Assembly: GCA_014529385.2 (NCBI GenBank)
Contig: CM043964.1
Coordinates: 6,543,997 to 6,603,996, forward strand
DNA length: 60,000 nucleotides
DNA from: Adiantum capillus-veneris
Taxonomy: Eukaryota; Streptophyta; Polypodiopsida; Polypodiales; Pteridaceae
Direction: 5' to 3'
The position numbers and the translations under genes are program-made. Each line of letters starts with the position of its first letter. Position 1 is the first letter of the stretch. Positions 20,607-31,516 of this stretch are shown in pieces. Below the pieces are notes generated by a model that was not told the DNA's origin, ran no database searches, and worked only from the letters and a program-made list of their open reading frames with translations.

Positions 20607-22362
20607 GATGTAGATTCCGTCCTCGGAAGCTATTGAGTTGAAGCTGGTTCGTCGAGGTGGAAGAGCATTTGAGATGAATGTCCTTAGCCTTCTTCAGTCA
20701 CTGCAAAATCAAACAACATTGGCACAGTAATTGCATTCTCTTAAAAAGCATATGCAGTTTTAGGTAGACAAATTGATTGGTAAAATAATTTCAAACAATT
20801 TTTTAGCAATGAACATTAAATTGCAATGTAATCAAATGCATAAACAGATGTAAAGGTAGAAAATTAAACAAGTCTGGGGTCGCTAATTTGACGGTCGAAA
20901 GGCACTAGAGATCGAATATTAATATCATGGGTAACTTCTCAATTTTCTCTGGTCAATTAAGTTGTTTAATCGCGAGAGCCAAGTATTCATGTTCGAGGGC
21001 TGACTAGAGGCTATATCTAGAAAACCTTGTAGTTAAGCTACCATAAAAGGAATTTCTCATGAAATCATCGCCTGACTGATTACTTTTTCTTTGACCCCCC
21101 AAGGTCTTTTCACATTGATTCAATTATGATGTGTGTGCTTATTTTGTATGCCTTGGGTTTTTTGCTTTTCAAGGAAAAGCGCCCACACTGGGAACCTCTA
21201 GGGCTCTAGTACCATAGGCAATACATGTGAGTGAAGTACCAAATCAAGCTGAGATTTCTCTTCCAGCTTAAAATTTTACATTGTGGCACTTTGATTTTTT
21301 GTTTGTTCATTTTTAGCATTTTAATTTGTAACTTTGGGGGGTCATATAACACTGTTACCCTCCCCAGGCTCATCACATTAGTAAACTCCGTTTATAATAC
21401 TTAAGCTAAAGGTCAATAGGGTTAAGCCCACTAGAAAGCCCTAGTACATTTCATACAATGCTGCCTAAATCGGATTAAGAACCTAAGTAACCATTGCTTA
21501 TTAGGAAGGCATTCCCCATGGTATTAAGAGAAGATTTCTAATACCTAGCTTGGTCAAACTAGCTTAGTCGGACTGATTGATTTTTAAACCTAGACAAGTG
21601 ATTATGACAAAACATTACATTGAATTAAATGTTTGATACTAAGAAAATGCATTGAATATTATGCTACCAATCACAATCAAGGCAGACAAACATGGATGCA
21701 AAAAGATAAGGGCAATGCTAATGGACAAGAAACACCTGTTTGTGTCGATGGTCGCGCTTGATTTGAAGTGTGAACGAGAGAAAGGTTCCATGAAGGTCCA
21801 AATCCTATCAATAGAAACACGCTCCTGTACACACTAGGAAACAAAAGGAATACCTCCAGGAGGCACATTAGTGGGAAAAGATAACTTCGCTAATCTCTCA
21901 ACTCTAAAACAGAAACACTCCTATCGTACTAATCTTACCTTACCCTCCATCACTCAAGTGATGAGGATCGAAGGTGTTTTATGGCATAGGTTTCTGTTTC
22001 ACTGTACCAGATGTGACATGTGTAGGTCTGAGTCAATGTTTTGACTTTTATTGTGCATACTCGTTTGCTAATTGCTCTTGCTCTTTTTTTTTATTTTTTA
22101 TTTTTTTGTGAGTATAAAGCTTTATATGTACATTCCCTAAGATCGGAGATTAAGAGGTCAGGGAAAAAGGTTGAGAGGGAAGCAAGTGAATGATGGATGT
22201 CCACAAACACTCCCCCCTTCCTTGGGTAGATCATACCGTTTGAAATGAGCTTGTCACCCTTTGAAACCAATTGTTCCAGTTGGTAATAGGTGAGGATTTT
22301 TGCCAGCAGTTTTCTATTACCCTAGGTGCCTCGTCAAGCTGCAAGGGTGGTAAGGTACTCTC
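20607..22362 (-). other. 3' noncoding region of element 2
   Basis: Matches the noncoding region of element 1 at 20607-21870 and around 22120-22340. In between is about 200 bp specific to element 2, where element 1 has ORF3. The internal polypurine tract is kept at about 22213-22226. No supported gene. Confidence 0.7.
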
Positions 22363-24867
22363 TCAGGATCGAACTTGAAGTGGTTCATCAGGTGATTCTT
22401 GAACACTGGGAGGTGTGGATTCTTTTGTAGCTTCATGGAGGTCCACTACTATAGATGGAGGCTGTGTAGAAGCTTTTACCTCTATGGATGTATTACATGA
22501 GGAGCTAGAAGCTTCATGGGACTCCCCCCTTCCTGAGCTAGGTGGAACAATTCGTTCTTTCTTTGGTACCCAAACTAGCTCGGGAGCGGGTGTGTAGCAT
22601 TCTGTGATTTTTTTCTTTTCACCATCATTGATTCGTTTTGGAGCTACGGGATTGGGCTCACTTGGGTCAGGTGATAGGTAAGAGCAAAATCTACGTTTTG
22701 GCACCCAGATTTGATCATTTCCTTGATAGTAGCCTTGGGCTTCCAATAGTCGTTTAGGGATCCATCGCAACATTTTCTTACTTTTCTTGGAGCGAGTGGT
22801 ACGTTTCTTACAAGGCTTCTGTTTTTTAGCACTAGCTATGGTCACTAAAGAAGCTTTAGGGACCCACTTGTATGTTTTCTTCGTTACATTAGGATGAGTC
22901 TTGTCGGAAGCGATATACATTGCTTGTAGCATATTTAAGGGTATAGGCATTTCATCCCCCTCAGGTGTTACCCAGGTCATCCCCCTATTTCCCCAAGTGT
23001 CTATGGTTGCTGCTAGGTGGACCCAATCCACATTGTCTGATTCCGTCATACCCGGTAACACATCCATGTAAGGAGAATCTTGGCCAATGTCTGTATCCTT
23101 CTTACAAGTGTAACAATATTGTAGTGGGGCCGAGTGAACTGTGGTGTCAGAGCGATGATCAATAATGGTTTTACTCCCTAAGGGGTGTACCTTACCAGTC
23201 ACCAAATCCACTCTAAGGACAGAGTCTTGGAATTGCAAATAGACATGATTTTTAGACCAATCATGAACCATTTGTGCTTCCCTCATGAATGGTCATCCTA
23301 AAATCATTTCATATGACATAAGGTGTTTAGAGAAATCCATTACAATGAACGTATGTCGTACCTTGTGTCCTAGAACTTTGATCTTAAGATCCTTGAGCAT
23401 CCCCATAGGTTTGGCTATGGTACCATTTGCCATCTTTACCACAATGTTAGTAACACTGAGGCGGGGTTTTCCCATGGATTCCCAACAATCTTTTGTAACG
23501 ATGCTAACTCCCGCACCACCATCAAGAATTCCCTTTATAGTTAATCCCTTGGTAGTGATGGGTAGGGTCGCATTAGACTCGTCGCCTTCAAAATACTGCC
23601 CTAATTCGTTAATGGGTACCTCGATCACAGACTCGTGTCCATCTAAGTCAAGTGATTGCACATGATTTTCCTCATCAATCATAATCGAGTCATGCATATT
23701 TGGTTGCGCAAACTGCGGTAATCCCGTTCGTAGATCTCCATTAAGGAATGCTCGAAGTGCAAGGAATAACTCAGGATCTCCATACAGCTTTGCTATGATC
23801 GTGGTTCGGACCTCAGAAGACATGAAGTCCACTAGTTTGGCAACATTCATTGGCATTTTGCAGGGTGTAGGTCCTTGACTAGGAACTGGTGAGGATGGAA
23901 TCTCATATTCCTCAATGGGATCAGGTATTCCTTCGTTAAACATCCTTTCCAACAAGAAAGGTGTATGCTCACTTTCTGATGTCCCGTCCTCACTCCCTTC
24001 TTGGATGATACTAGATATGGCTAACGGTCTATGGTTCATGTGGGGTGGATGAACTTGCGTGGGAAACACTGTGTCATGAATTTTGACATGCATGGGTTCT
24101 GGTTCTAGTTTCCTTTGAGTCTCCTCCACTAAACCTCTTAGATGTTTCACCTGCTCAATCTTGTCTACTGGGTTTGGGTACGTCCCAATCTTCTTTTTAC
24201 GATTCTTCCCTTTTTGCCCCTGCGGTTTATCTTGGGGGTCTTGGATTGGATTTGGAGACACTTGTGGTGTTTTCAGAGGCTCTTTATGGTTTTCTCTTAT
24301 TCGGTTTTCATTTGGTTCCATGTTACGGTTTTCTTTGTCGGTCTTTCTCTTTGTGGTATTGGTTCTAGTCTCCATTATCTCGACTGAATCTGAATCATCC
24401 TCGAGGTCATTCATATACACGGGGTCATCTCCTGTTCCTATGTTTGTTTTGGAACTTGGCTTTGAATTTCCCGTATTCTGCGACTTCTTCCTTCGTGTCT
24501 TCTTTTTCTTTGCTTGGATAACTGAAATGGTATCCCTCTCTTCGAGGATATGGCCTGGCCCTTGAAGCATGGACCGTGTAATCGCATAAGCGGGTGCGAT
24601 GGGTGGTATTGGCGATGTCACACTAGCAATTTCGACCAAATTTAGGGGTGTGATTTTAGGCGCATTTGGGTTATAGGGGCATTGGGCAATCAAGTGATCT
24701 ATGCCACAACGATTACATGTGAGTATTGGCATTGCAGACGTGCTCCCTTGATTCATTTGCATCTGTGCAGCATTCTTTTGCAGCCTAATAGGCCACTCCG
24801 CTGCTTGATGTGGTCCACCACACTCGTAGCATTGAAGAGGTGGCCTCCTAGCCTGGGTGTTGATATT
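22363..24867 (-). pseudogene. gag-end, protease and C-terminal region of element 2
   Basis: Continuation of gag-pol after the TAA at 24868. In order: zinc knuckles (CYECGGPHQAAEW, with the last Cys changed to Trp, and CNRCGIDHLIAQC), a charged linker (RKKS, KENRN), a conserved HTPFLLERMF segment and a retropepsin-like domain (ILDGGAGVSIVT; usual form D-S/T-G-A). A TGA at 23293-23295 replaces the Arg of G-R-PFM at the protease end. The frame then runs to 22363 through a basic region and WVPK/WIPK/VWVPK motifs also seen in element 1. RT, RNase H, integrase and the second protease domain are deleted. Confidence 0.8.
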
Positions 24868-27411
24868 TTAACCTCTGGATGCGAGAGCAGCAGCTTGATA
24901 AACCGGCTTGACTTGCCCCCAACAATCTTCCATGTAGTATTTAGGACACTCTTCCAATGTATCAAGTCCGTAGGCAATACTAGTGTCTATTTCCTCCTCA
25001 CAGCCATCTGGATAAGCATTTGATGGCTCGCAACCCACTTGGTTCATAGGGGCGACTCTTGGATGCGGGGGCTGCGGTCCTAGCACAGGAGGTGGTAGCG
25101 GTGTAGCTTGTACAACATTTTGAGATCTAGGGACCATGTGTTGCGGTAGTTGCTCAACAGGTGGAGCAGGCATCAATACAGGAGCTCGAGGTGCATCCGT
25201 CCAGGCTACAGGTGGTCTATTTGCCATCATACGTTTGATCATTAAACAATCCTTAGCTTGGTGACCATACCTACCACATGTGTTGCGAGTTCCATTAAAT
25301 TTTACTCTAAACGTAGGGCACTCACTAGTGCTATGTGGACCTAAGCAAATGGAACACCATTGTTGCTCCCTTCTTGGATACATGTGACTATTTTGAGGGG
25401 GTCGATTATCCTTAAGAGACTCTTGGATTGCCTTGGTGAGGTCTGTCAAGAATGTCTCAAATACCTTTGGCTCATTGGCAATGGGCTTTGCAGTCATGGG
25501 TTCATACTCAATGGCTTGTGAGCTAGTGGATCTCATGTCAGTAGACACCCTCATGCCTGCTATCATCAAGTTGTCCTCTAATTGGATTGCATTGGCAGTG
25601 ACATCTTCCAAGGTTGTGATACCTCTAATCCCTAGTCCATTATAGATTCCTTCATTCCTCAACCCTCGAATGAATCGATCAAGCAGTTGGTTATTGTTGA
25701 AGCGCTCATTTACAGGGCAGCGAGAGTTTAAGTGCTTTAGACGACTAATGAAGTCCCTTACTGACTCTCCTTCCTTACGTTCGGCCTTGTGTAGCTGAGA
25801 TGCTACACTCCAAAGCACACCTTCTCGTATGTACTCCTTTAGAAACAACCTTCGAAGGGTAGGGTAGATTGTTTTCTCGTCCACCCTTAGGGTTCTATAC
25901 CAATCTCCAGCCTTCCCACTTAATGTCAAGCTTAAGGCATTGCACTTATGTAGTTCGTTGCGTTCCCCTAAGGAATCACATACTTGTTCAAACACTTCAA
26001 TGTGTTTTCTAGCATCTTCGTCCCCATTGAATTTTTGCGTGAGTTTGGCAATTTGTACTGCCTTATTTCTAGGCTCTCTATCAGATGCATGACGCATATT
26101 TTCCGCGATAGATCGACCTATGGTTTGAGCAAACGCTGCCAAGTCACCTATGTGAGGAGGCAGGGCCGGTGGAGGTACTCTTGGAATCATATGTGGGAGA
26201 GGGACGGGTACCGGTCTTGGCATATGTGTGGATGATGCAGGATATGGAACATAACCGGGCATAGGTCCACTCGGATAAGGGCTAGGGAGCGACACTCGAG
26301 GAGCATAAGCAAGTGGTACAATTAGAGGTGTGGGGGCCATGTGTGCATAAGGGGCTAGAGGCACATACGGTCGAGGCCCCATATTAGGTACTACGACACT
26401 AGGTAGTGGCACTGCGCTAACCGTAGATGTCATCGGTACATTCTCTGTCAGGCTTATCCCTGGAGTGAGCACTGGGTTTTCCTTAATAGAGGGTTGAGCC
26501 AAGTTAGGGAAGCTAAAGTTGTCGCTCGGAAGCTCAGATTGCATAGAGACCCCAAGTGAAATGACGTAAGATGGGTCCATGGGGCTCATTAGAGGAGTCT
26601 CCATTTGTGATAGAGTAGGCTGTTGAGCCTTGCTCGTATCCAGAAATCTCATGGGGCTAGTTGAGAGTATATTTACCCCTCGGTTTTGCCTTTCCGATTG
26701 AATAATGCCATGGATAACATTACAGATCATTTTTTGTTGATCTTCGATGCTCGTGGCACTAGAGGTGGATTGTACAATCTCTATCCATCCTACATGGTAG
26801 GCGTGGCCAGAGTGTAGATCCGTCAACACCTCAGTGTGGAGGTCGTATGTCCAATGATCATTAATGAACAATCCTTCTAGAGTCGACGTGTTAACGGTTT
26901 CTTGTGAGGTAGAAGCAATGTTGCTCCCCGTGGTTTTACTTGTTACCAACGGTACTCTAGAGGGAACTTCTGAAGGAGGCAGCTTAACAGGGCCTTCTTG
27001 GTAAGAAGTTGGCAGGATATCCACATGGACACTCTTTGGGGGTGTGGGGTCCACGTGCGATGTGAAAGGAGAGTCCACTTTCCCACCCCCTTCGTGTGCT
27101 TCATTTGCATCAGGTTCCGAGCGAGTAGCTCTACCTAATGTTTCCATGAAACAGCTAAACATACTAGTACTAGGCTGTGGAGCTTCGGGAGGTGCATGGC
27201 CTTCTCTTTCAGTGTTTTGGGTAGGGTATGCTTCCATGATTTCTGAGTCGGAGGAGGAATCACTAGCGGCTATTTTAGGGTCTTGGGTGGTGCTACCTTG
27301 TGTCCCCGCTGAGGGTCTAGATCCTATCGTGGATGGGTAATGGGTGTCCGTATGAACAGAGGCACTACCAATGTGATCGTGCTCTAACACTCGTCCAGAG
27401 CGTAGGTTCAT
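24868..27411 (-). CDS. gag: gag polyprotein, element 2
   Basis: 847 codons from ATG (MNLRSGRVLEHDHIGSAS), collinear with the element 1 gag. Pro-rich N-terminal region, Retrotrans_gag-type domain (AGDWYRTLR, FLKEYIREGVLW, ESVRDFISRLKHLNSRC), then CSICLGPHSTSEC and CGRYGHQAKDC knuckles. It ends at TAA where element 1 has CAA, so the stop is a C-to-T nonsense change. It could still supply capsid protein. Confidence 0.83.
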   Translation of the reverse strand: MNLRSGRVLEHDHIGSASVHTDTHYPSTIGSRPSAGTQGSTTQDPKIAASDSSSDSEIMEAYPTQNTEREGHAPPEAPQPSTSMFSCFMETLGRATRSEPDANEAHEGGGKVDSPFTSHVDPTPPKSVHVDILPTSYQEGPVKLPPSEVPSRVPLVTSKTTGSNIASTSQETVNTSTLEGLFINDHWTYDLHTEVLTDLHSGHAYHVGWIEIVQSTSSATSIEDQQKMICNVIHGIIQSERQNRGVNILSTSPMRFLDTSKAQQPTLSQMETPLMSPMDPSYVISLGVSMQSELPSDNFSFPNLAQPSIKENPVLTPGISLTENVPMTSTVSAVPLPSVVVPNMGPRPYVPLAPYAHMAPTPLIVPLAYAPRVSLPSPYPSGPMPGYVPYPASSTHMPRPVPVPLPHMIPRVPPPALPPHIGDLAAFAQTIGRSIAENMRHASDREPRNKAVQIAKLTQKFNGDEDARKHIEVFEQVCDSLGERNELHKCNALSLTLSGKAGDWYRTLRVDEKTIYPTLRRLFLKEYIREGVLWSVASQLHKAERKEGESVRDFISRLKHLNSRCPVNERFNNNQLLDRFIRGLRNEGIYNGLGIRGITTLEDVTANAIQLEDNLMIAGMRVSTDMRSTSSQAIEYEPMTAKPIANEPKVFETFLTDLTKAIQESLKDNRPPQNSHMYPRREQQWCSICLGPHSTSECPTFRVKFNGTRNTCGRYGHQAKDCLMIKRMMANRPPVAWTDAPRAPVLMPAPPVEQLPQHMVPRSQNVVQATPLPPPVLGPQPPHPRVAPMNQVGCEPSNAYPDGCEEEIDTSIAYGLDTLEECPKYYMEDCWGQVKPVYQAAALASRG

Positions 27412-27810
27412 ATGACTTGATCCCCTAGAAGTGTCAGTGAGTGCCCGTGAAGGCTGCTCACCTAGTATTTTTGGGTGTTTTGCAACCCAAGTCTTTCCTT
27501 AATTTGACTTTTTGGTCCTTTTTTTCTGACCCGGCTATAGAATAGAGCATATGATAGCTCAAAACGAGCGTCTCGGTTAGAGGGTCGTGCCATGCTTTAC
27601 AGCCCTCCGTTTGGTCACTCAATGCCCTCGGAATCCCTAAAACTATCAATTTCCAGTAGGGAACTAGGCCCAAACTAGAAAGTCTAAGGGTGCAAGTGGG
27701 AAGAGAAAGGAGGAGAGTGGAGGACTTGTCCCACATGCTCTCATTCTCTCTTGAGGGAGTAGGGTATATATATAAGAGTGAGTCTAGTATATATCATAAG
27801 TCTGAGGACT

Positions 27811-27857
27811 GAGGCTTGGGCCTGGGCTTGGGCCTGGGCTTGGGCTTGGGCTTGGGG
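27811..27857. repeat. GGGCTT/GGGCCT hexamer repeat
   Basis: About seven tandem six-base units in the element 2 leader. Element 1 has only two to three at the matching place (about 6683-6702), so it expanded or contracted after the copies separated. The Ala-Trp repeat frame across it is an artefact. Confidence 0.85.
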
Positions 27858-28029
27858 AAACGATCCCGATCTATCTTTTATACAAACCAACCCGTCCGTT
27901 TTAAGAGTCACGTTTTTTATTTTCGAAAAATTTAACCGCCCGCTCACTCGCGTTTTTATTTTCCGATTTTTTTTAAAAAAATAATTTTTTTTCGGAATTT
28001 TTTTTGAAAAAATATTTTTTTTTTCTTTG

Positions 28030-28320
28030 GTGCAGAAAATACAGAAATTGAGAACACTGAAATTGAAAATGCAAGAATGCAGAAATTGCAGAAATTGAAA
28101 AAACGCAAGAAATGCAGAAAATTGAAAAAGCACAGAAAATGCAGAAAATTGAAAAAGCACAGAAAATGCAGAAATTGGAACTTGACAGAAAATTTAACAC
28201 AGAAAATGCAGAAAATGCAGAAATTGAAACTTGACAGAACAAGAAAATGCAGAAAATGCAAAAACGCAAGAAATGCTAACTGTGCAGTGCAAACCAGAAA
28301 ACGTAGAAAACGCAAAAAAC
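28030..28320. repeat. AATGCAGAAATTGAAAA-type repeat
   Basis: Irregular tandem units built from GCAGAAAATGCAGAAATTGAAA fragments of roughly 9-24 bp. Specific to the element 2 leader, directly downstream of its PBS. Confidence 0.8.
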
Positions 28321-28424
28321 AGAAATCTCCACACAACTACACACACTCATTCCCTGCCTTTCCTATGATAGAGATTGCACCACAAGAAAGCGTAAAGTGC
28401 TAACCGAGCTTAGTGTAGGGCATA

Positions 28425-28442
28425 TCCCCGGCAGCGGCGCCA
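28425..28442 (-). other. Primer-binding site of element 2
   Basis: In element sense TGGCGCCGCTGCCGGGGA, identical to element 1, four bases from the LTR. Confidence 0.85.
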
Positions 28443-28446
28443 AAAA

Positions 28447-28698
28447 TGTGCGCTCCTTGCCGCACTGTCGAAGCAAGGGACTTGCCAATACACCGTGTGT
28501 GAGCCACAAACGGCTCCAAGCACACAACAAGCCTAAACTAGCAAGCTCAAGAGAGCAAAGGGTGTGTCACTCACCGCTCTACGCTCGCCTTCGTGGTGGA
28601 TTTCTCGCCGTGATGAAGAAGAAGCTGCAGTCGTGCCGCGCTCAACCGCTTCGCCGCCGTCGTGCCTTCGTAATGCTCGATTGCACACACACACTCTC

Positions 28699-28739
<41 letters not shown>

Positions 28740-29041
28740 AGGAGGTGAAGAAGAAGAAGATGGAGATGGAGATAGAGCAAGAGCACTCTTCTATTGCACA
28801 AATGAGAGAATGAGTAAAAATTAGGTTTAGTTGGCTTTTATATGAGCTCACCCCATTCACACTTGGGCGCCCATGCTTAGCCAACTAATCCCTTGAATGT
28901 CCCAGTTAGAGTGCGCCTCTCATCGACGATCACTCTTACCCTTTTCCTATTGGTTCGACAAGCCCGGTACCTGACTCTACCAAATACATAATACGCGTCC
29001 GTCGTAGGTGATGGGGTGTCCGTGTGCCGTGAGGGTTAACA
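28447..29041 (-). repeat. 5' LTR of element 2
   Basis: 595-bp LTR whose U3 end (TG in element sense) abuts TATAT at 29042-29046. It contains a GT/GA microsatellite around 28684-28740. Confidence 0.9.
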
Positions 29042-30523
29042 TATATACAATGCATGGATTTTCATCATTGAGGGTCTTTACAAGCATAACCTTGGTTTTG
29101 GATCCATTCACGATCAGCCCGCTATGTAGGCAAAAACGTTCCAAGACACTCATAAGCTTTTGTGCATCTTCTAAGGTATGTGCCAAGAGCACTACATCAT
29201 CGGCATAAAACAAAAGCATGATCACCGCATTTCCAAGCTTAACCTCTTCTATGCCTTCTTGCTGCATAAAGTCAAGAACCATGCATTCCAATTCATCAAT
29301 GAGTAGCCCAAAGAGGGTTGGGGAAAGTGGGCATCCTTGTTTGACACCAACAGTGCTTGCAAAAAATTCTGAAATTCCATCTCCCATACGTAATCGACAT
29401 ATCACTTTTTCGTAGATGCGAAAGACTGCATGCATAAATTCCTTCGGCACTTGAAGGCTTCCATAAGAACTCGACGCTTCCATAAGAACTCGAAGAGTGA
29501 CAAGGTGATCAATAATGCTATGATGCTTTCGGAAACCTGCTTGGCCAAGTGCACGTTTTCCATTCTTTTGAGCCCATTCACTTATCTTCATCTCCATGAT
29601 ACATCCAAATAACTTTGCCATTAAAGAACCAACCATTATAGTGCGATAGTTGTTCACATTGTTTACATCTCCTCCTTTGTGCAAAGGTTTGATCCAATTT
29701 GCACTCCAATCATGAGGCATGCCATACTGAAGTGCAAGGTTAAACATATCGCATATCCAATATCGTGTTTTCTTGCTTGTCCATTTAATCATTTCAGCCT
29801 TGACACCTTGAAGGTCACCTGCCTTACGAGTAGCAAGTTTCTCAAGCGCGCGGCATACATCTTCAATGGTAAAGAACGGAGACATGAACGGAAGGGAGCT
29901 ACAACACTCCATCTTATCAACATTCGGTTGCTCATAGAGATTCTTACAATGCATATACATATCTTCAAGAGTCAAGTCACCAAAGCTCTCAACGCGCTTG
30001 CCTTTTAGATTTTGCCAAAACTTGCCACATGCATGTGCTTTCTCTTGTGCTAAAAGAAGTTGTTTTTCGACTTCCCACCTTCTCCTCTTCTTTTGAACAA
30101 GTGATTTGTATGTGTGTGAACATTCCAAGTAAACTTCCTTGTCTTTGATTGCATCCAATCTTAGCAAGTGTTTTCGGGCTTGACTAGATTCCATGTCAAA
30201 CCATTTCTTCTTGGTGCTACCCTTCTTAAACCTTTTGCAAGAGATGTGTTTCACCGAAAAGCATTCCTTCGCACAATAGCAAATTACCACTTTGAAAACT
30301 TTCCACTTGCATTCTAATGTTGGGCTCTCTTGATGCTTTATCATGCTTAACATTTGGTCCACCATATCAGCATATATATGTGCTCGTTTGAAGTATAGAC
30401 GTAGGTACAAATGATTCACATCATGATTGGAGGCTACATGCTCGGGCCGTTTACCACACTTGAGGTCAATAGATAACATCCTATGATCCGATTCCGGATT
30501 CCATTCACCAAGTGTAAAGCTTT
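29042..30523 (-). mobile_element. LINE copy C/D, middle part (C)
   Basis: The other half of the LINE cut by element 2. It is 5'-truncated at about 30523 inside the endonuclease (just before the SDH motif), where a GA tract begins. Confidence 0.88.
29042..30523 (-). pseudogene. LINE ORF2 middle part, copy C/D
   Basis: One open frame covers NPESDHRMLSID (endonuclease end), a Lys/Trp-rich linker (KKRRRWEVEKQ), and RT motifs GVKQGCPLSPTLFGL and FYADDVVLLAH. An in-frame deletion of roughly 30 codons, marked by a repeated CTTCCATAAGAACTCGA at about 29458-29493, removes RT motif A (FVDFKKAFD) and its catalytic Asp. The RT is therefore dead despite an intact YADD. Confidence 0.85.
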
Positions 30524-31233
30524 GAGGGAGGAGGAAAGAGAGGCAGAGACTTCAAGAGAGAAAGCAGAGAGAGAAGAACAAGAATTAAAGAGGGAGGAAG
30601 AGAAGAGAGACAAAGAGTTAGAGAGAGAAAGTAGAGAGATAAAAGGAGAGAGAGAGTAGAGAGACAAGAAGAAAAGAGTGAGAGATAGGGAGAGAAAATA
30701 GAGAGAAAATGACAGAGAGTTAGAGAGAGAAAGTAGAGAGAGACTGAGAGAGGGAGGGAGGGAAGAGAGAGAAAAGAGTTAGAGAGAAGAGAGAAAGTTA
30801 GAGAGAGAGAGAGGAGGGGAGGGAAGAGAGAGAATTAGAGAGTGAAAGTATAAAGAGAATAAGAAAAGAAAGAGAGTGCTAGAGAGAGAGAAGAGAGACA
30901 TAGAGTTAGAGAGAGAGGCTCAGAGAAAGAGGGAGGGAAGAGAGAGAGAGAAAAGAGAGAGAGAGAGAGAGAAAATAGAGGGAGAAAAAGAGAGAGTTGG
31001 AAAGAGAAAGTAAAGAGAGAAGAAGAAAAAGAAGAGAGAGAAGAAAAGAGAGAGAGAGAGAGTTAGAGAGAGAAAGTAGAAAGAGAAGAGAGAGGGGGAG
31101 GGAAGAGAGATAGAGAGAGAAGAAGAAGAGTTAGAGAGAGAATGAGAGAGGGAGAACAGAGAGACAGAGAGTTAGAGAGAGAGGGAAGAGAGCCAATTAG
31201 AGACACAGAGTTAGAGAGAGAAAAAGAGATTGT

Positions 31234-31299
<66 letters not shown>

Positions 31300-31484
31300 G
31301 GGAGGGGAGAGAGTAGAGAGAGGAAGGGAGGGGAGAGAGTAGAGAGAGAAGAGTTAGAGAGAGAGAGAAGAGAGACAGTTAGAGAGCGAGGGAAGAGAAA
31401 AGGCTAGAGATAGAGAAAGAGCAAGGGAGGGAAGAGAGAGAGTTAGAGAGAATGAGAAAAGAGATAGATAGATAGATAGATAGA
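30524..31484. repeat. GA-rich tract between LINE C and LINE E
   Basis: Nearly 1 kb of pure and degenerate GA repeat ending in (GATA)n at the 3' terminus of LINE E. It contains a higher-order unit (about 30571-30632, AGAAGAACAAGAATTAAAG and following) also present at about 36680 and 37485. Confidence 0.93.
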
Positions 31485-31516
31485 TTTTATTATCATCCTC
31501 GGAGGTCAAATATGAC

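Larger units (their letters stand above)
27412..28424 (-). other. Untranslated leader of element 2
   Basis: Its 3' part matches the element 1 leader, including the TATA-like stretch near 27765. Its 5' part is unique and repetitive (see the two repeats below). No supported gene. Confidence 0.65.
19417..29041 (-). mobile_element. LTR retrotransposon element 2, with an extra inverted LTR
   Basis: Same family as element 1 but oriented on the minus strand. It is flanked by a perfect TATAT duplication (19412-19416, 29042-29046). Order in element sense: 5' LTR (29041-28447), PBS, leader, gag, protease, C-terminal region, polypurine tract, 3' LTR truncated in U5 (20593-20019), then an inverted partial PBS and a complete inverted LTR (20021-19417). 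RT, RNase H and integrase are missing, so it could only move with enzymes from a relative. All three LTRs share the variant CACGGCACACG where element 1 has CACGGCTCACG. Confidence 0.88.

Noticed and set aside
27778-27984. Ala-Trp repeat protein frame
   Set aside because: Product of the GGGCTT hexamer repeat.
28077-28403. Lys/Arg/Cys-rich frame
   Set aside because: Product of the leader repeat; no start context and not present in element 1.
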